Shown here: positions 54,374 to 63,618 of the stretch, in pieces
Position numbering within the stretch: position 1 is the first letter of the stretch
How the letters are laid out: each line of letters starts with the position of its first letter
NCBI GenBank assembly: GCA_963701375.1
Contig: CAVOZT010000004.1
Location: 1,364,001 to 1,428,000, forward strand
DNA: 64,000 nt
Direction: 5' to 3'
Source of the DNA: CAVXTF01 sp963701375
GTDB lineage: Bacteria; Actinomycetota; Acidimicrobiia; Acidimicrobiales; CAVXTF01
Notes under the pieces: model-generated
Seen by the model: only the letters and a program-made list of their open reading frames with translations
The model's database searches: none
What the model was told of the DNA's origin: nothing
Position numbers and translations under genes: made by a program

Positions 54374-56628
54374 TTCGCTGGTGAGCTCAATGGGATCTCG
54401 CCCGACACCGTCGTCCCGGCGCCCGGCGCCGACTTGACGGAAACCGAACCGCCGATCGCCCCAACCCGGTCGCTCATGTTTACGAAGCCCGCGCCGGCCG
54501 CCTTGGTCTCAGATGAGTCGAAGCCGACACCGGTGTCTGAAACCTCGAAGTAGACCGTGTCTGCGGCGCTCCAGACCTTCAACGTCGCGGTCGCGCCCTG
54601 ACCGGCGTGCTTGCCCGCGTTCTGAAGTGCCTCCGTGCAGCAGAAGTAGACGGCCGCCTCAACCTCCGGTGAGTAGCGACCAAGGTCCGACGTCGACACG
54701 GTTGCGGGCAGCGCGGACCTAGCGGCTGCAGAGCGCAGCGCCTCCTCGATTCCCCGGTCTACCAGCAACGGGGGGTAGATGCCGTGAGCCAGCGCGCGCA
54801 ACTCCTGGACGGCTTCTTGCAGCTCGTCACCCAGCTGGTCGAGGATCTCACCAGAAGCCTCGGAATCGGTCTCGGCCAGCTTGCGCGCGAGCCGGACGTT
54901 CACCGCGAGAGCGACGAGATGCTGCTGCGCGCCGTCGTGCAGGTTCCGCTCGATCTGGCGTCGCGCGGCGTCCGAGGCGGCGACGATCCTCGCCCGCGAG
55001 GCGCGCAGCTCCTCGGCCTGCTGGCGCACCTCGATGAGGGAGGCCTGAAGGGCCGAGTCGAGCTCGACGTTGTGAAGCGCCAGGCCGACCTGTCGCGCGA
55101 GCTCGGTGAGCATCGTGTCGTCGTCAGGGGTGAACTGGTCGCCGTTCTCGGGCCGGACGGCCACGATCAGCCCGAGGACGTAACCCGTGTGGGTGGTCGG
55201 CACGACCCGGATGATCGACCTCTCCCTTCCCTCTAACAAGGTCGGCATCCACACTTCGAGCCAAGCTGAACCTGTCACCCCGGCTCGCGACACGACCGAC
55301 TCCTCGCTCGGGCTTAGCGACAGCTTGGCAACGGGCCTGTCGGGGACGGAGACCGTCTTCTCGAGCAACCCACCGGATCCCGTCCAGACCTCGGCGCTTT
55401 GTAGGGCGAGGGTCTTTCGCAGGGACTCCGCTACTTGCAGGAGCAACTCACCCATCGGCACGGAGCGCGACAGGCGGCTCCCGAAGGTGCGGAGCACCGC
55501 GTCGGGCGCCTCGCGCTCTCCATACACGACGCGGTTTGCGTACTGGCCGAGGCGCTCGCGTGCAGGGCCGTACAGCAACGCCGCCAACGCCGCCGCGAGC
55601 ATCGAAAGGGCGAGAAGCGAGCGTTGCGAGGTCGTCGGGGTGTGACCGAGACCCGCCACGACCACAACGAAGTAGACGATCACAACAACACCCGTTAGCC
55701 CGGCGAGCGACACTGTGTGCGAGAGGATCCGATCTATGCGTCCGGCGAAACGGCGCAGGCTTCCCATCGTGAGGGCAACGGCGACGGGCAGCGACGCGAT
55801 GGCAACAACTAGCGGCGCGCGAGTCGGCCATCCCCACAACAGGCGGAGCGCGAGCGCTACGAGCAGGATCTCGGCGCCGACCCCGACCGCCCACCCGAAC
55901 CATTGCATGCGCTGGCGCTCCAATCCGGTGGAGCGCGCGTAGCGCCTCTGGGCGCCCGTGATGCCCACGGCGGCCGCAACGGCGATCTCTATGCCGACGG
56001 GCCACAGCGGCAGTGCGGGGCGCCTCGTCCAGAGCACCAGGCCGACGCCGATGCCGGCCAGATAGCCGCCTGCCGTGAAGGCCCGGCTCAGCCGGCAGCT
56101 CCCGTCCGGGAGACCGAGCATGAGGTGCATGGCCGCCATGGGCAGCAAGGCGAGCGCCAACGGCTCGAGCAGGTGCGCTGCGTCGAGCATTCCCGGGCCG
56201 ACCGACGACCCGTGCGCCGCCGCCTGCACCAACGCGGAAGAGGCGATCGCTGTGCTCCCGAGGAAGGCGCTGAACAGGATGAGGAGAGGCTGCTTCTCCG
56301 ACGGGCGCATGATCAGCGCGACCATCCCCGCAAGGGCGAACGCGCCAACCACGACGGCGCGCACTACCTCGGTGTACAGGTCGCCTCGAAGATCGATAAC
56401 AGGTGCCGCCACCGCGCCTGCCAACGAGAGCGCGCCAAGGATAGACGCAGAGACCAGCCTCGACGCCGAGATGGCTTGTCTCGGTTGGCGTGTGGCCGGC
56501 GTGGCGCGCTCGCGCGGTCTGCCGAGGTCGGCCACGACGATGGGGGTGCCTACGGGAGCCGACCTGTCGAGGCGGGGCGGCGGCAGGCGCGCAGGCCCGG
56601 CGATCTCGTCCACCTTTGGTTCGCTCAA
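54370..56628 (-). CDS. GAF-domain sensor histidine kinase (NarL-type, HisKA_3)
   Basis: 752 residues. About nine transmembrane helices fill the first 350 residues (for example LVSASILGALSLAGAVAAPVI and GVVVIVYFVVVVAGLG). A GAF domain follows (MGELLLQVAESLRKTLALQ to LTELARQVGLALHNVEL), then a coiled coil, the HisKA_3 phospho-acceptor in ERNLHDGAQQHL (His near 564) and a HATPase domain (CCTEALQNAGKHA, VSDTGVGF). The TTG start overlaps the stop of the ABC ATPase gene (TTGA). Once the ATPase frameshift is corrected the kinase is a separate protein. The sensed signal may come from the FtsX transporter. Confidence 0.9.
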   Translation of the reverse strand: MSEPKVDEIAGPARLPPPRLDRSAPVGTPIVVADLGRPRERATPATRQPRQAISASRLVSASILGALSLAGAVAAPVIDLRGDLYTEVVRAVVVGAFALAGMVALIMRPSEKQPLLILFSAFLGSTAIASSALVQAAAHGSSVGPGMLDAAHLLEPLALALLPMAAMHLMLGLPDGSCRLSRAFTAGGYLAGIGVGLVLWTRRPALPLWPVGIEIAVAAAVGITGAQRRYARSTGLERQRMQWFGWAVGVGAEILLVALALRLLWGWPTRAPLVVAIASLPVAVALTMGSLRRFAGRIDRILSHTVSLAGLTGVVVIVYFVVVVAGLGHTPTTSQRSLLALSMLAAALAALLYGPARERLGQYANRVVYGEREAPDAVLRTFGSRLSRSVPMGELLLQVAESLRKTLALQSAEVWTGSGGLLEKTVSVPDRPVAKLSLSPSEESVVSRAGVTGSAWLEVWMPTLLEGRERSIIRVVPTTHTGYVLGLIVAVRPENGDQFTPDDDTMLTELARQVGLALHNVELDSALQASLIEVRQQAEELRASRARIVAASDAARRQIERNLHDGAQQHLVALAVNVRLARKLAETDSEASGEILDQLGDELQEAVQELRALAHGIYPPLLVDRGIEEALRSAAARSALPATVSTSDLGRYSPEVEAAVYFCCTEALQNAGKHAGQGATATLKVWSAADTVYFEVSDTGVGFDSSETKAAGAGFVNMSDRVGAIGGSVSVKSAPGAGTTVSGEIPLSSPAN

Positions 56629-57348
56629 CCTGCCACCCCGGTGGCACTCTCTGTAGTGCTGTCTCCGACGCGCGCCTGGTTCTCGACTTGTCCGTCGCGC
56701 ATGTGCACGACGCGCTGTCGCGGGAGCCGCTACCTCCTCGTCGTGCGTGACAAGGAGGATGGCTTGGCCGCCCGCATGAAGGCGGCGGAACAGCTCCAGA
56801 ACCTCCATCCCCCCTTCCGAGTCGAGCGCACCCGTGGGTTCGTCCGCGAGAAGGAGCGTCGGTGCGTTCGCCAACGCCCTCGCGATCGCGAGGCGTTGGC
56901 GCTGTCCTCCCGAGAGCACGCCGGGAGCACTTGAGGCCTTGTCGGCCAGACCTAGCAGGTCGAGGAGGTCGCGCGCGCGGCTCTCCGCCTGTCGGCGCCT
57001 CGATCCGGCGATCACTGCAGGAAGGGTGACGTTTTCCAACGCGCTCATCCCCTCGAGGAGGTTGAAGAACTGGAAGACGACGCCGATGTGCATCCTCCTC
57101 ATGCGGGCGAGGTCGTCCTCCCCCTTGTCTGACAATGACTCTCCCGCAACGAGGATCTCGCCCTCGGTTGGGGTGTCGAGCCCTGCGACGAGGTTGAGGA
57201 GGGTCGACTTGCCGCAACCGGACGGCCCCATGATCGCGACGAGCTCGTCGGCGCCAATCTCGAGGTCGACGCCGCGCAGTGCGCGGACCGGCGCGCCTTC
57301 TGAGTCGTAAGTCTTGCGGACGCTGCGCACCTCCAGGACGTTCAACAT
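56625..57348 (-). CDS. ABC transporter ATP-binding protein (LolD/MacB-like), frameshifted
   Basis: About 240 residues. Walker A is GPSGCGKSTLLN, the signature is LSGGQRQRLAIARAL, Walker B is LLLADEPTGALD and the switch His is in LVTHDEE. After EEVAAP the frame breaks at a GGG/CCC run (56722-56724). Correction yields RQRVVHMRDGQVENQ, the standard ending, and a TGA that overlaps the kinase start. GGAGGA precedes the ATG. It overlaps the stop of the response-regulator-cyclase gene by 7 bases. It probably drives the two FtsX permeases encoded on the other strand. Confidence 0.88.
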
Positions 57349-58758
57349 TCCTCCTTCGAACCCGGTCCACGCAACGCGCCCCCTTCTTCGTGCAGGGTGG
57401 TTCCGGCGTGCAGCTTCCACGCTGCGACGAGTGTCTCGCGTCCCTTCACGAGTGACGGCGGGAGCTGCTCTGCCTCGGGCGGGTCGGCGAGCGCTGCATA
57501 AGTCGGGTCACTGAGCACGGTCTCGCCGGGGTCCGCCCATTGCTGCAGGCGTTGAGCAAGGTTCACCGTGTCCCCCACAAGCGTATATTCCAGCCGCTCA
57601 TCCGAACCGAGCAACGCGGCGGCAACCGGACCGGTAGTAACGGCGATGCCGAGCTCGAACACGGGGAGGCCCTCCGCACGCCACCGATGGTTGACGGCGA
57701 CCTGGGCCGCGTGCATGGCAATGGCGGCCTGGACTGCACGCTCGGCATGGTCCTGGGTCGCGACGGGCGCGCCGAAGACAGCCATAACGGCATCCCCGAC
57801 GAACTGCATCACGGTTCCCTCGATGTCGAGTATCGCCTTGTTCATCTCGGCTCGGTGGAGGTTCAGCTGACGGGCAAGGGCGCTCGGGTCCGCGTGCTCG
57901 GCGATCGTCGAATATCCGCGGATGTCGGACATGAGCACACTCACTGTCAGCTGCGTCGTCGAGCCTGCACTCGAACCTTCGCGCAGAAGCATCTCGGCGA
58001 CTCCTCCGGGGAGGAAGCGGCTCAGGGTCTCGCCTTGCTCCTCACGGTTGACGATGGCCTCGTGGAGCATCCGGAGACGCCGCAGGGAGCTCTGCCCACC
58101 AGCGCTCGCGTCCTGGGCGAGCTTCAAGAAGAGCTTTTCGACGGCATCCGCGGCGTCGGTCGTCGTCGTCCGCCAGGCGACTGCGATCGCCTTGATCGGG
58201 CGACCCTCGGCAACGAGGCGAAGGAGCTCTTCCTCCGGCGCGTCTGAAGTCGCCCGTATCCTTAACGGGGTCGACCATCGCCTTGACGATCGCAGGGTCG
58301 AGCACTGAGCCTCCTGCGGCGACGGTTCGCACTGCGCGAGCGAGCTGGTCACCCTCGGCGACGCGATCCTTGAGGAGATATGCGTAGCCCGCCGCACCCT
58401 CTTCGAGGAGCGATATTGCATACTCTGGGTCGTCGAACTGCGACAGGATCACGACGCCGGTGCCCGGATGACGCTTCCGGATTTCGTGAGCCGCCTCTAT
58501 GCCCTCTTGCTGGAACGTCGGCGGCATCCGAATGTCTGTGACGACGACCTGTGGAGCGAGGTCGCTGGCGCCAGCGATGAGTTCTTCGAAGTCCGCGGCG
58601 GTGCCGACGATTGTGAGGTCGGCCTCGAGCGCGAGCAGGGCGCGAACCCCCTCCCGGACGATCAAATTGTCATCGGCCAGAAAGATACTGATCGTGGCGG
58701 CGTCGTCGGGACCTGCCTTGGCAGTGGTGAGCTCGCTGTCGCCCTCGGCTGTCCTCAC
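57342..58758 (-). CDS. Response regulator fused to LuxR-like HTH and class III nucleotide cyclase, frameshifted
   Basis: About 471 residues. The receiver domain (IFLADDNLIVREGVRALL, phospho-acceptor in VVVTDIRMPP) leads to a frame break near 58253-58255 (CCC). After correction a LuxR-like HTH (PEEELLRLVAEGRPIKAIAVAW, DAVEKLFLKLA) continues into a class III cyclase. The cyclase shows VLMSDIRGYSTIAEH and QFVGDAVMAVFGAP (both metal Asp) and LVGDTVNLAQRLQQW (Asn and Arg). The usual adenine-selecting Lys before GD is Gln. GTG start directly after the stop of the cyclic-nucleotide-binding gene. It likely turns kinase input into cyclic nucleotide. Confidence 0.85.
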
Positions 58759-59757
58759 CTAGCGCTTCTCCTCGCGGCGGTGGCCGGCGCTCAGGTCGAC
58801 GAGCGCCTGGCGGTCGAACTGAGCGACTGGGGCGACTGCCAACTTGCACGCGGTGACAGCACGCACGGTCGAGGTGCGCTTTCCTCCTTCGAGGGAAGCG
58901 CGTTCGCCATGGAGAGATCCGGGTCCGTACTCGGCGACGCGCTCGCGGCCCACGTCGACCCTGACGACTCCGTCGAGCACCAAGAACAGCTCGTCTGCCT
59001 CGTCACCCTCCCCGATGATCGTGCTTCCTGCCTTCACCTTCTTTATTGCGGGCTTGGCCGAACCTCCCATGAGCTCGAGTGAGAGCTGCCGTTCGAGCGC
59101 GGACTCCACCTCGGTCGTCAACGCGTCGGAGTCACGATCGCCCCACGGGCTGTGCTTGCCAAAGGCCCTGCGGTACCAGCTCGAGAAATCGATAAGCCCA
59201 CTCTTCGAAGAGAGCTTTCCTTCTGCGCTGTAGACCCAGTGCCTCGGGAAGGGGCTGGCCCCCAAGAGCTCGTGACGGCTGGATCCATCGGCGTTGAGGG
59301 TGAGCGACAGGGTCGTCCATGCCAGGGGCGCGGAGAATTGCACATAGGGGGCCCGCCTCACCCGCCTCGGAGCCGGCACCCCCGTGCGACCACCGGCGGT
59401 CTGGACAAAAGTGACCGAATCCTCAGTGACGACCGGCCGCTTTCGCAGATCCGGCAGGGATACCGCTTGGAACACGACCTGCTTCGGCCCCATCCGCAAC
59501 GTCGTCGAGCCGATCAGCCCGCCCCCTGACTGTCCGTGGTCCACGATACGCCCGTCTCGGACCTCGATCCAGGCCTTGATCACGTTCGCGAAGCGGAAGC
59601 GATCGGCGACCCTCAGCTCGTCGAGGTCTCCGATCTCGTCGGGGGGAGGCTCGTCGTAATCCGCGATCCCCCTCTCGAAGGGAAGCTTCGCACCGAGACC
59701 GGTGATCGCTTCAGAAGGGATCCATGATATGGAGGTGACCGATGCATCTGTCCGCAT
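58759..59757 (-). CDS. Cyclic-nucleotide-binding domain protein with unknown N-terminal domain
   Basis: 332 residues. The first 215 form a beta-rich domain (PSEAITGLGAKLPFERGIADY, RFANVIKAWIEVRDGRIVDHG, SSWYRRAFGKHSPWG) of unknown function. The C-terminal cNMP domain shows ADELFLVLDGVVRVDVG and a phosphate-binding cassette HGERASLEGGKRTSTVRAV with the Glu and Arg kept. It therefore probably binds cAMP or a relative. It lies directly upstream of, and abuts, the cyclase gene, so it is the best candidate receptor for its product. The ATG has no clear ribosome-binding site. Confidence 0.8.
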   Translation of the reverse strand: MRTDASVTSISWIPSEAITGLGAKLPFERGIADYDEPPPDEIGDLDELRVADRFRFANVIKAWIEVRDGRIVDHGQSGGGLIGSTTLRMGPKQVVFQAVSLPDLRKRPVVTEDSVTFVQTAGGRTGVPAPRRVRRAPYVQFSAPLAWTTLSLTLNADGSSRHELLGASPFPRHWVYSAEGKLSSKSGLIDFSSWYRRAFGKHSPWGDRDSDALTTEVESALERQLSLELMGGSAKPAIKKVKAGSTIIGEGDEADELFLVLDGVVRVDVGRERVAEYGPGSLHGERASLEGGKRTSTVRAVTACKLAVAPVAQFDRQALVDLSAGHRREEKR

Positions 59758-59885
59758 AGGTCCAAAGGTAAGTCGGAGGACCTGGCGGGCCAAGGGTGAA
59801 GGCCCGTGTCCATTCGTGGGGCTGGCACCACCGGGCGAAAGCGGTCGGGGAGCTGGCCGCGTGCAGGCGATCTGGACCCACCTGC

Positions 59886-61317
59886 CTACTTGTTGGTCCT
59901 CTCGAGCGTCTTGATGGCGGAGCGCCGCTGCGTTCCACCCGCACATCCCGTGGACCCCGCCTCCGGGCGGCGTGGAGGCTGAGCACAGATAGAGACCCTC
60001 CATGGGTGTCCGGTAGTTGTTCCACGCGATTGTTGGCCGAAAGACGGTCTGGCGGAGGGTGGGGAGACCCCCGCTGACGTCACCCCCGACGCAGTTTGGA
60101 TTGTGCCGTTCGGTCTCCGAGGCCGTCCGGGTGGACCTGGCGACGACAAGATCCCGAAACCCGGGGGCGAAGCGCTCTATTTGGGACTCGATGCGGTCGG
60201 TCATGTCGACTGTCGAACCCGCTGGCACATGACAGTAAGCCCAAAGAGTCGACCGGCCTTCGGGTGCTCGGGTCGGGTCGACGAGGCTCGGCTGTGCTAC
60301 CAGACAGAAGGGCCTGTCGGGGTGCCGGCCCGCGGCGACCTCGGCCTCGCTTTTGGCCACCTCGTCGAAGGTCCCTCCGACATGGACTGTGCCGGCGGCC
60401 CTGCATGCCTCGGCCACCCAGGGCACGGGGCCGGCGAGGACCCAGTCAACCTTGCAGACCCCAGGGCCGTACCTGAAGCGCTCGAGGGAGCGCCGGTAGC
60501 TCGCAGGGAGCTTGCCGCCCGCCAGGTCAAGCAGCCCGCGGGGCGACACGTCGAGCATGACGATCCGTGCTTCTGGAAGGTCGTCGAGCCTTCGGACCCA
60601 CCTTCCGAGATACACCGCGCCGCCGAGCAGCTCGATCTCGCCCACGAGGACGTCGGTGATGTGGCGGCTCCCTCCCTGCACGATGGGCCAACCCGATGAA
60701 TGGGCCAGCATCGTGAACAGCAATCCGAACGAGCCTGTGAGCGACTCGTCGAGAGGCAGCATCGAGTGCGCTGCCGCTCCTCCTAACAGACCACGGGCCT
60801 CCTCGGTGGCAAAGCGCCCTGTCAAGGAGCGAGCCGACGGCACGCCCTTGAGCGCGAAACGCGCCATAGCCAGAGGATGTCTCGGGGGCATCCTCGTCGG
60901 AGCGAGCAGGGTCGGCACGATCCGCTCCTTGTTTCTCATGAGCGGTGCGAACAGGCGGCGGTACTGGGCGGCATCTGATCCGAGCCGTGAAGCAGTCTCG
61001 TCCACGGACCCTGAAACCGCGCCGGCTCGACCGCCGTCAAGGGGATGAGCGAAGGCGATCGTCGGCGTGCGGAGCTTCACGCCTCCGCCCTCGAGATCGA
61101 CGCCTCGGAAGAACGGCGATTCGATGAGCAACGGGTGTACAGCAGAGCAGACATCGTGAAGGTAGCCCGGCAACGTCAGTTCCTCGGTGCGGCATCCGCC
61201 GCCGGGTGTATCGCTGCCTTCGTAGACGTCGACCGCGAGCCCCGCCCGAGCGAGGGTCAGCGCCGCGGCGAGACCATTCGGGCCCGATCCGACGACGACA
61301 GCGTCGGGTGATCTCAT
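59886..61317 (-). CDS. Phytoene-desaturase-like FAD-dependent oxidoreductase, frameshifted
   Basis: About 476 residues. The N-terminal dinucleotide motif is VVVGSGPNGLAAALTLARAG with VDVYEGSDTPGGGCRT. YLHDVCSAVHP and the C-terminal LYLCSASTPPGGGVHGMCGWNAA are typical of the COG1233 (CrtI-like) family. Near 59925 the frame breaks. One base removed gives SAIKTLERTNK and a TAG. Otherwise the frame would run through the intergenic gap into the cyclic-nucleotide-binding gene. It probably oxidises or isomerises a polyprenoid or carotenoid-like lipid. Confidence 0.87.
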
Positions 61318-61341
61318 AGCAGGTTCACCGTAGTTGGCGAC

Positions 61342-61767
61342 TCAGTTCTTCCAGCCCTTCATGACCTGCTCGATCCACCACCCCGGTGCGACGCCGAGAA
61401 GGGTCTGCATGTCCCAGTAGTCGACCCACCGCGAGATCTTCCCGTCCGATACCTCCACTATCGACGCGATGGGGAGGTCCACCTGCTCTCCTGTTTTCCA
61501 GGTCCAGCGCTCGACTCTTTCGACCATTACGGCGTCGTCGTTCGATACGACATTTCGTGACTTGGTGGAGATCTCGACTCCGTCGAACGCGAGCCCGAGC
61601 CTGAGCACGACCTCCGCGCCGCCTATCGCCACGTCGTCGTCGGGCGTGGCTGCGTCTGTGTACTCGGCGTCGTCGTGGAAAAGCGACGACAGGGTGTCCG
61701 AATCCTGACTCGCGAGAGCTCCCCAGAGGCGCTCGGTCAGCTTCACGTTGTCCTCTGCCCGTGTCAT
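61342..61767 (-). CDS. SnoaL/NTF2-like (limonene-epoxide-hydrolase-like) protein
   Basis: 141 residues from the preferred ATG: TERLWGALASQDSDTLSSLFHDDAEYTDAATP, VVLRLGLAFDGVE, RVERWTWKTGEQVDLPIASIVEVSDGKISRWVDYWDM. This is the cone-shaped NTF2 fold, with a Trp and Asp pair in WVDYWD. It could be an epoxide hydrolase, isomerase or binding protein. The in-frame ATG at 61848 would add 27 His- and Lys-rich residues encoded by low-complexity DNA. The gene ends 24 bases before the FAD oxidoreductase gene on the same strand. Confidence 0.78.
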   Translation of the reverse strand: MTRAEDNVKLTERLWGALASQDSDTLSSLFHDDAEYTDAATPDDDVAIGGAEVVLRLGLAFDGVEISTKSRNVVSNDDAVMVERVERWTWKTGEQVDLPIASIVEVSDGKISRWVDYWDMQTLLGVAPGWWIEQVMKGWKN

Positions 61768-61774
61768 ATCAGCG

Positions 61775-61807
61775 CTCTCTCCCTCTTTCTCTCTTCTCTT
61801 TTTCTCT
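61775..61807. repeat. 33-nt homopyrimidine tract
   Basis: An uninterrupted run of C and T on the plus strand (purines on the minus strand), just upstream of the SnoaL-like start, followed by a GT-rich stretch to about 61845. On the coding strand it supplies GA-rich sequence that could act as an extended ribosome-binding site. Confidence 0.85.
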
Positions 61808-61869
61808 GGTGCGTGTGTCGCATGTGTCGTGTGTGTGCCGTGTGACACTTGGATCGCTGCGAGCGATCT

Positions 61870-63421
61870 TCAGGATGCGGGGATCGGCTCTCCGACCCGG
61901 CTCTCGTAGCCCGGGAGTGCCACCCGGTGGATGCAGACGTCGCAGTTCATCGCCGCCGCGCCTGCGCTCGCCTCGTCGTAGCGGCTCCAGACGAGCTCGG
62001 CGATCCGTTCGTCCGGACCGAGAACGCGGGCGACCTGCAGGGTCACCTCCGGATGGCGGCCGGCCCAGGCTCGTGCTTCTTGAGCGGCGCGCTCAGGAAG
62101 CACCCCCGTGAACAAGAAGTAGAGGGCGAGCGTGATCTTCGTTGCGCCGAGGAGAACGCAACGGTCGAGAGCATCGGTGACGTCCGGCGGCGCGAGCGAC
62201 ACGAAAGCCGGTTCAACGACGCCGAGCGTTCTAGTCGGGTCGCCGCCGGTCCCGAGGCCGCGCCTGTCGGCCAAAAGGCGCGAGACCTTGGAGAGATCTG
62301 AGTTGGCATCGGGGTCCGACGATCCGCGGCCGACGACTACGACAGCATCGGCGGAACCCGCCCCCGCTTCGCGCGCCCTTTCTTCTGCCACCTGGAGTGT
62401 CAGGGGATGCACCCCGATGTCGCGCGCGTACGAGAAGTCGACCTCCGGGTTGCGGTTGCGGGCTCGTCGCAACGCGTCGGGTCCGTCGTTCTTCATGTGA
62501 CCGGCGCCGAGAAGCACGACGGGCACCGCGACGACGTGCGTGGCCCCCAGCGCCACCAGTGAGTCGACGCCTGTGTCGATGTCCGGGTCTGCAAGCTCGA
62601 TGAGGCCGGATCCGACGAGAGCGGTCGGGCGCATACGGCGGACCTGATCGACGAACGCGTTGAATTGTGCGAGTCCCTCATCGGAGCGCGTGCCATGGCC
62701 GATCAAGAAGAGCGCAGAGTCGGCTGTTCCCGGAGAATGCTCGTGTGGTGCGACTCGCTCCGTCTCTGCTGCCGCCCTGGTTCCGGTGTGTCTCGCAACG
62801 AGGTCTGCAAGGGCGTTGGTCACCGCGGCGGCCATCGCCGACCCGCCGCGCTCTCCGACGTTCGTGATCGAGGCGACGCCTGCCCGAGCGGAGACCTCCC
62901 GCAGCCGTGCCTTGGATTCTGCGGCCCCCACGAACCCGACCGGCGTCCCGATGACGAGCGCCGGCTCGACGTCGCCGGCTTCGATCAGGTCGCAAAGTGT
63001 GTCGAGCGCGGTGGGCGCGCAGCCGATGACGAAGACTGCGCCTCGTGGGTGTGCAGCTGCGGCAAGACGTATCGCCGTCGCGGTGCGCGTCGGGTACCCG
63101 CTCGGGTCGGCGGACACTTCGTGGAGCCAGGACCGTGGCTCGAGCTTGCTCCGAATGCCCGAGACGACCATCTCGACGTCGCAGACGACCGGAGCGCGCA
63201 GGAAGAGCGCGTCGGTCCCCGCCCGTACAGCGGCCTCCGCGACGACCATTGTCCGTGCGAGGTCGGGGTCTCCGGTTGCATGGACCACCCTGGTGACGAC
63301 CTCGCTGTGCGCCGGGCGGCCAGCCACCGAGCCTGAGGCGGGACTCGACGATGGAGCGGCTGGCTTCTTCGATCGGATGACGTGTGCGGCGATCGATCCC
63401 GAGGCGATCGGCGTCCGTCAC
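61870..63421 (-). CDS. Precorrin-8X methylmutase - sirohydrochlorin cobaltochelatase fusion (CbiC-CbiX), frameshifted
   Basis: About 516 residues. The N-terminal CbiC/CobH part starts MTDADRLG with HPIEEASRSIVESRL. It breaks frame near 63314-63316 (GGG) and resumes at PPAHSEVVTRVVHATGDPDLA (catalytic His). The C-terminal part is a two-domain CbiX: LFLIGHGTRSDEG and VVLLGAGHMKNDGP hold the metal-chelating His, and CDVCIHR is a terminal Cys motif. The enzyme would insert cobalt into sirohydrochlorin and later rearrange the C11 methyl group. The GTG start overlaps the ferredoxin stop. The separate 61870-63327 reading lacks the N-terminus. Confidence 0.87.
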
Positions 63422-63618
63422 GCGATCACCTCGTTCACCGCACCTGCGGGGCACACCTCGATGCATTCGCCGCACGCGGTGCAGAGCGCGTCGATCACCG
63501 CGGGCTTCTTGGCTGAGCGGACGAGAGCGCGTTCGGGACAGGTCGCGATGCACGCCCCGCACGCGGTGCAGCGGTCGTCGACCGCCACAGTCGTCCAAGG
63601 AGCCCGGGCGGTGGTCAT
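63418..63618 (-). CDS. Two-[4Fe-4S] ferredoxin
   Basis: 66 residues with two cluster motifs, CTACGACIATCPERAL and CTACGECIEVCPAGAV (CxxCxxCxxxCP). ATG start overlapping the cobJ stop, and stop overlapping the CbiC start. Inside a cobalamin operon it probably passes electrons to a corrin-ring enzyme. Some CbiH proteins carry a fused iron-sulfur tail; here the cluster protein is separate. Confidence 0.93.
   Translation of the reverse strand: MTTARAPWTTVAVDDRCTACGACIATCPERALVRSAKKPAVIDALCTACGECIEVCPAGAVNEVIA

Noticed and set aside
54370..57420. A 1016-residue ABC ATPase - histidine kinase fusion
   Set aside because: One base at the GGG run near 56723 joins the frames. Correcting it gives the standard ATPase ending VVHMRDG and a stop overlapping a TTG start for the kinase.
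58042..58758. A separate response regulator ending at 58042
   Set aside because: The last 70 residues are Arg-rich shadow sequence. The HTH and cyclase continue in the neighbouring frame.
58759..61317. An 852-residue FAD oxidoreductase - cyclic-nucleotide-binding fusion
   Set aside because: The joining segment is translated intergenic DNA. A one-base correction near 59925 gives the normal oxidoreductase end, with a TAG at 59886.
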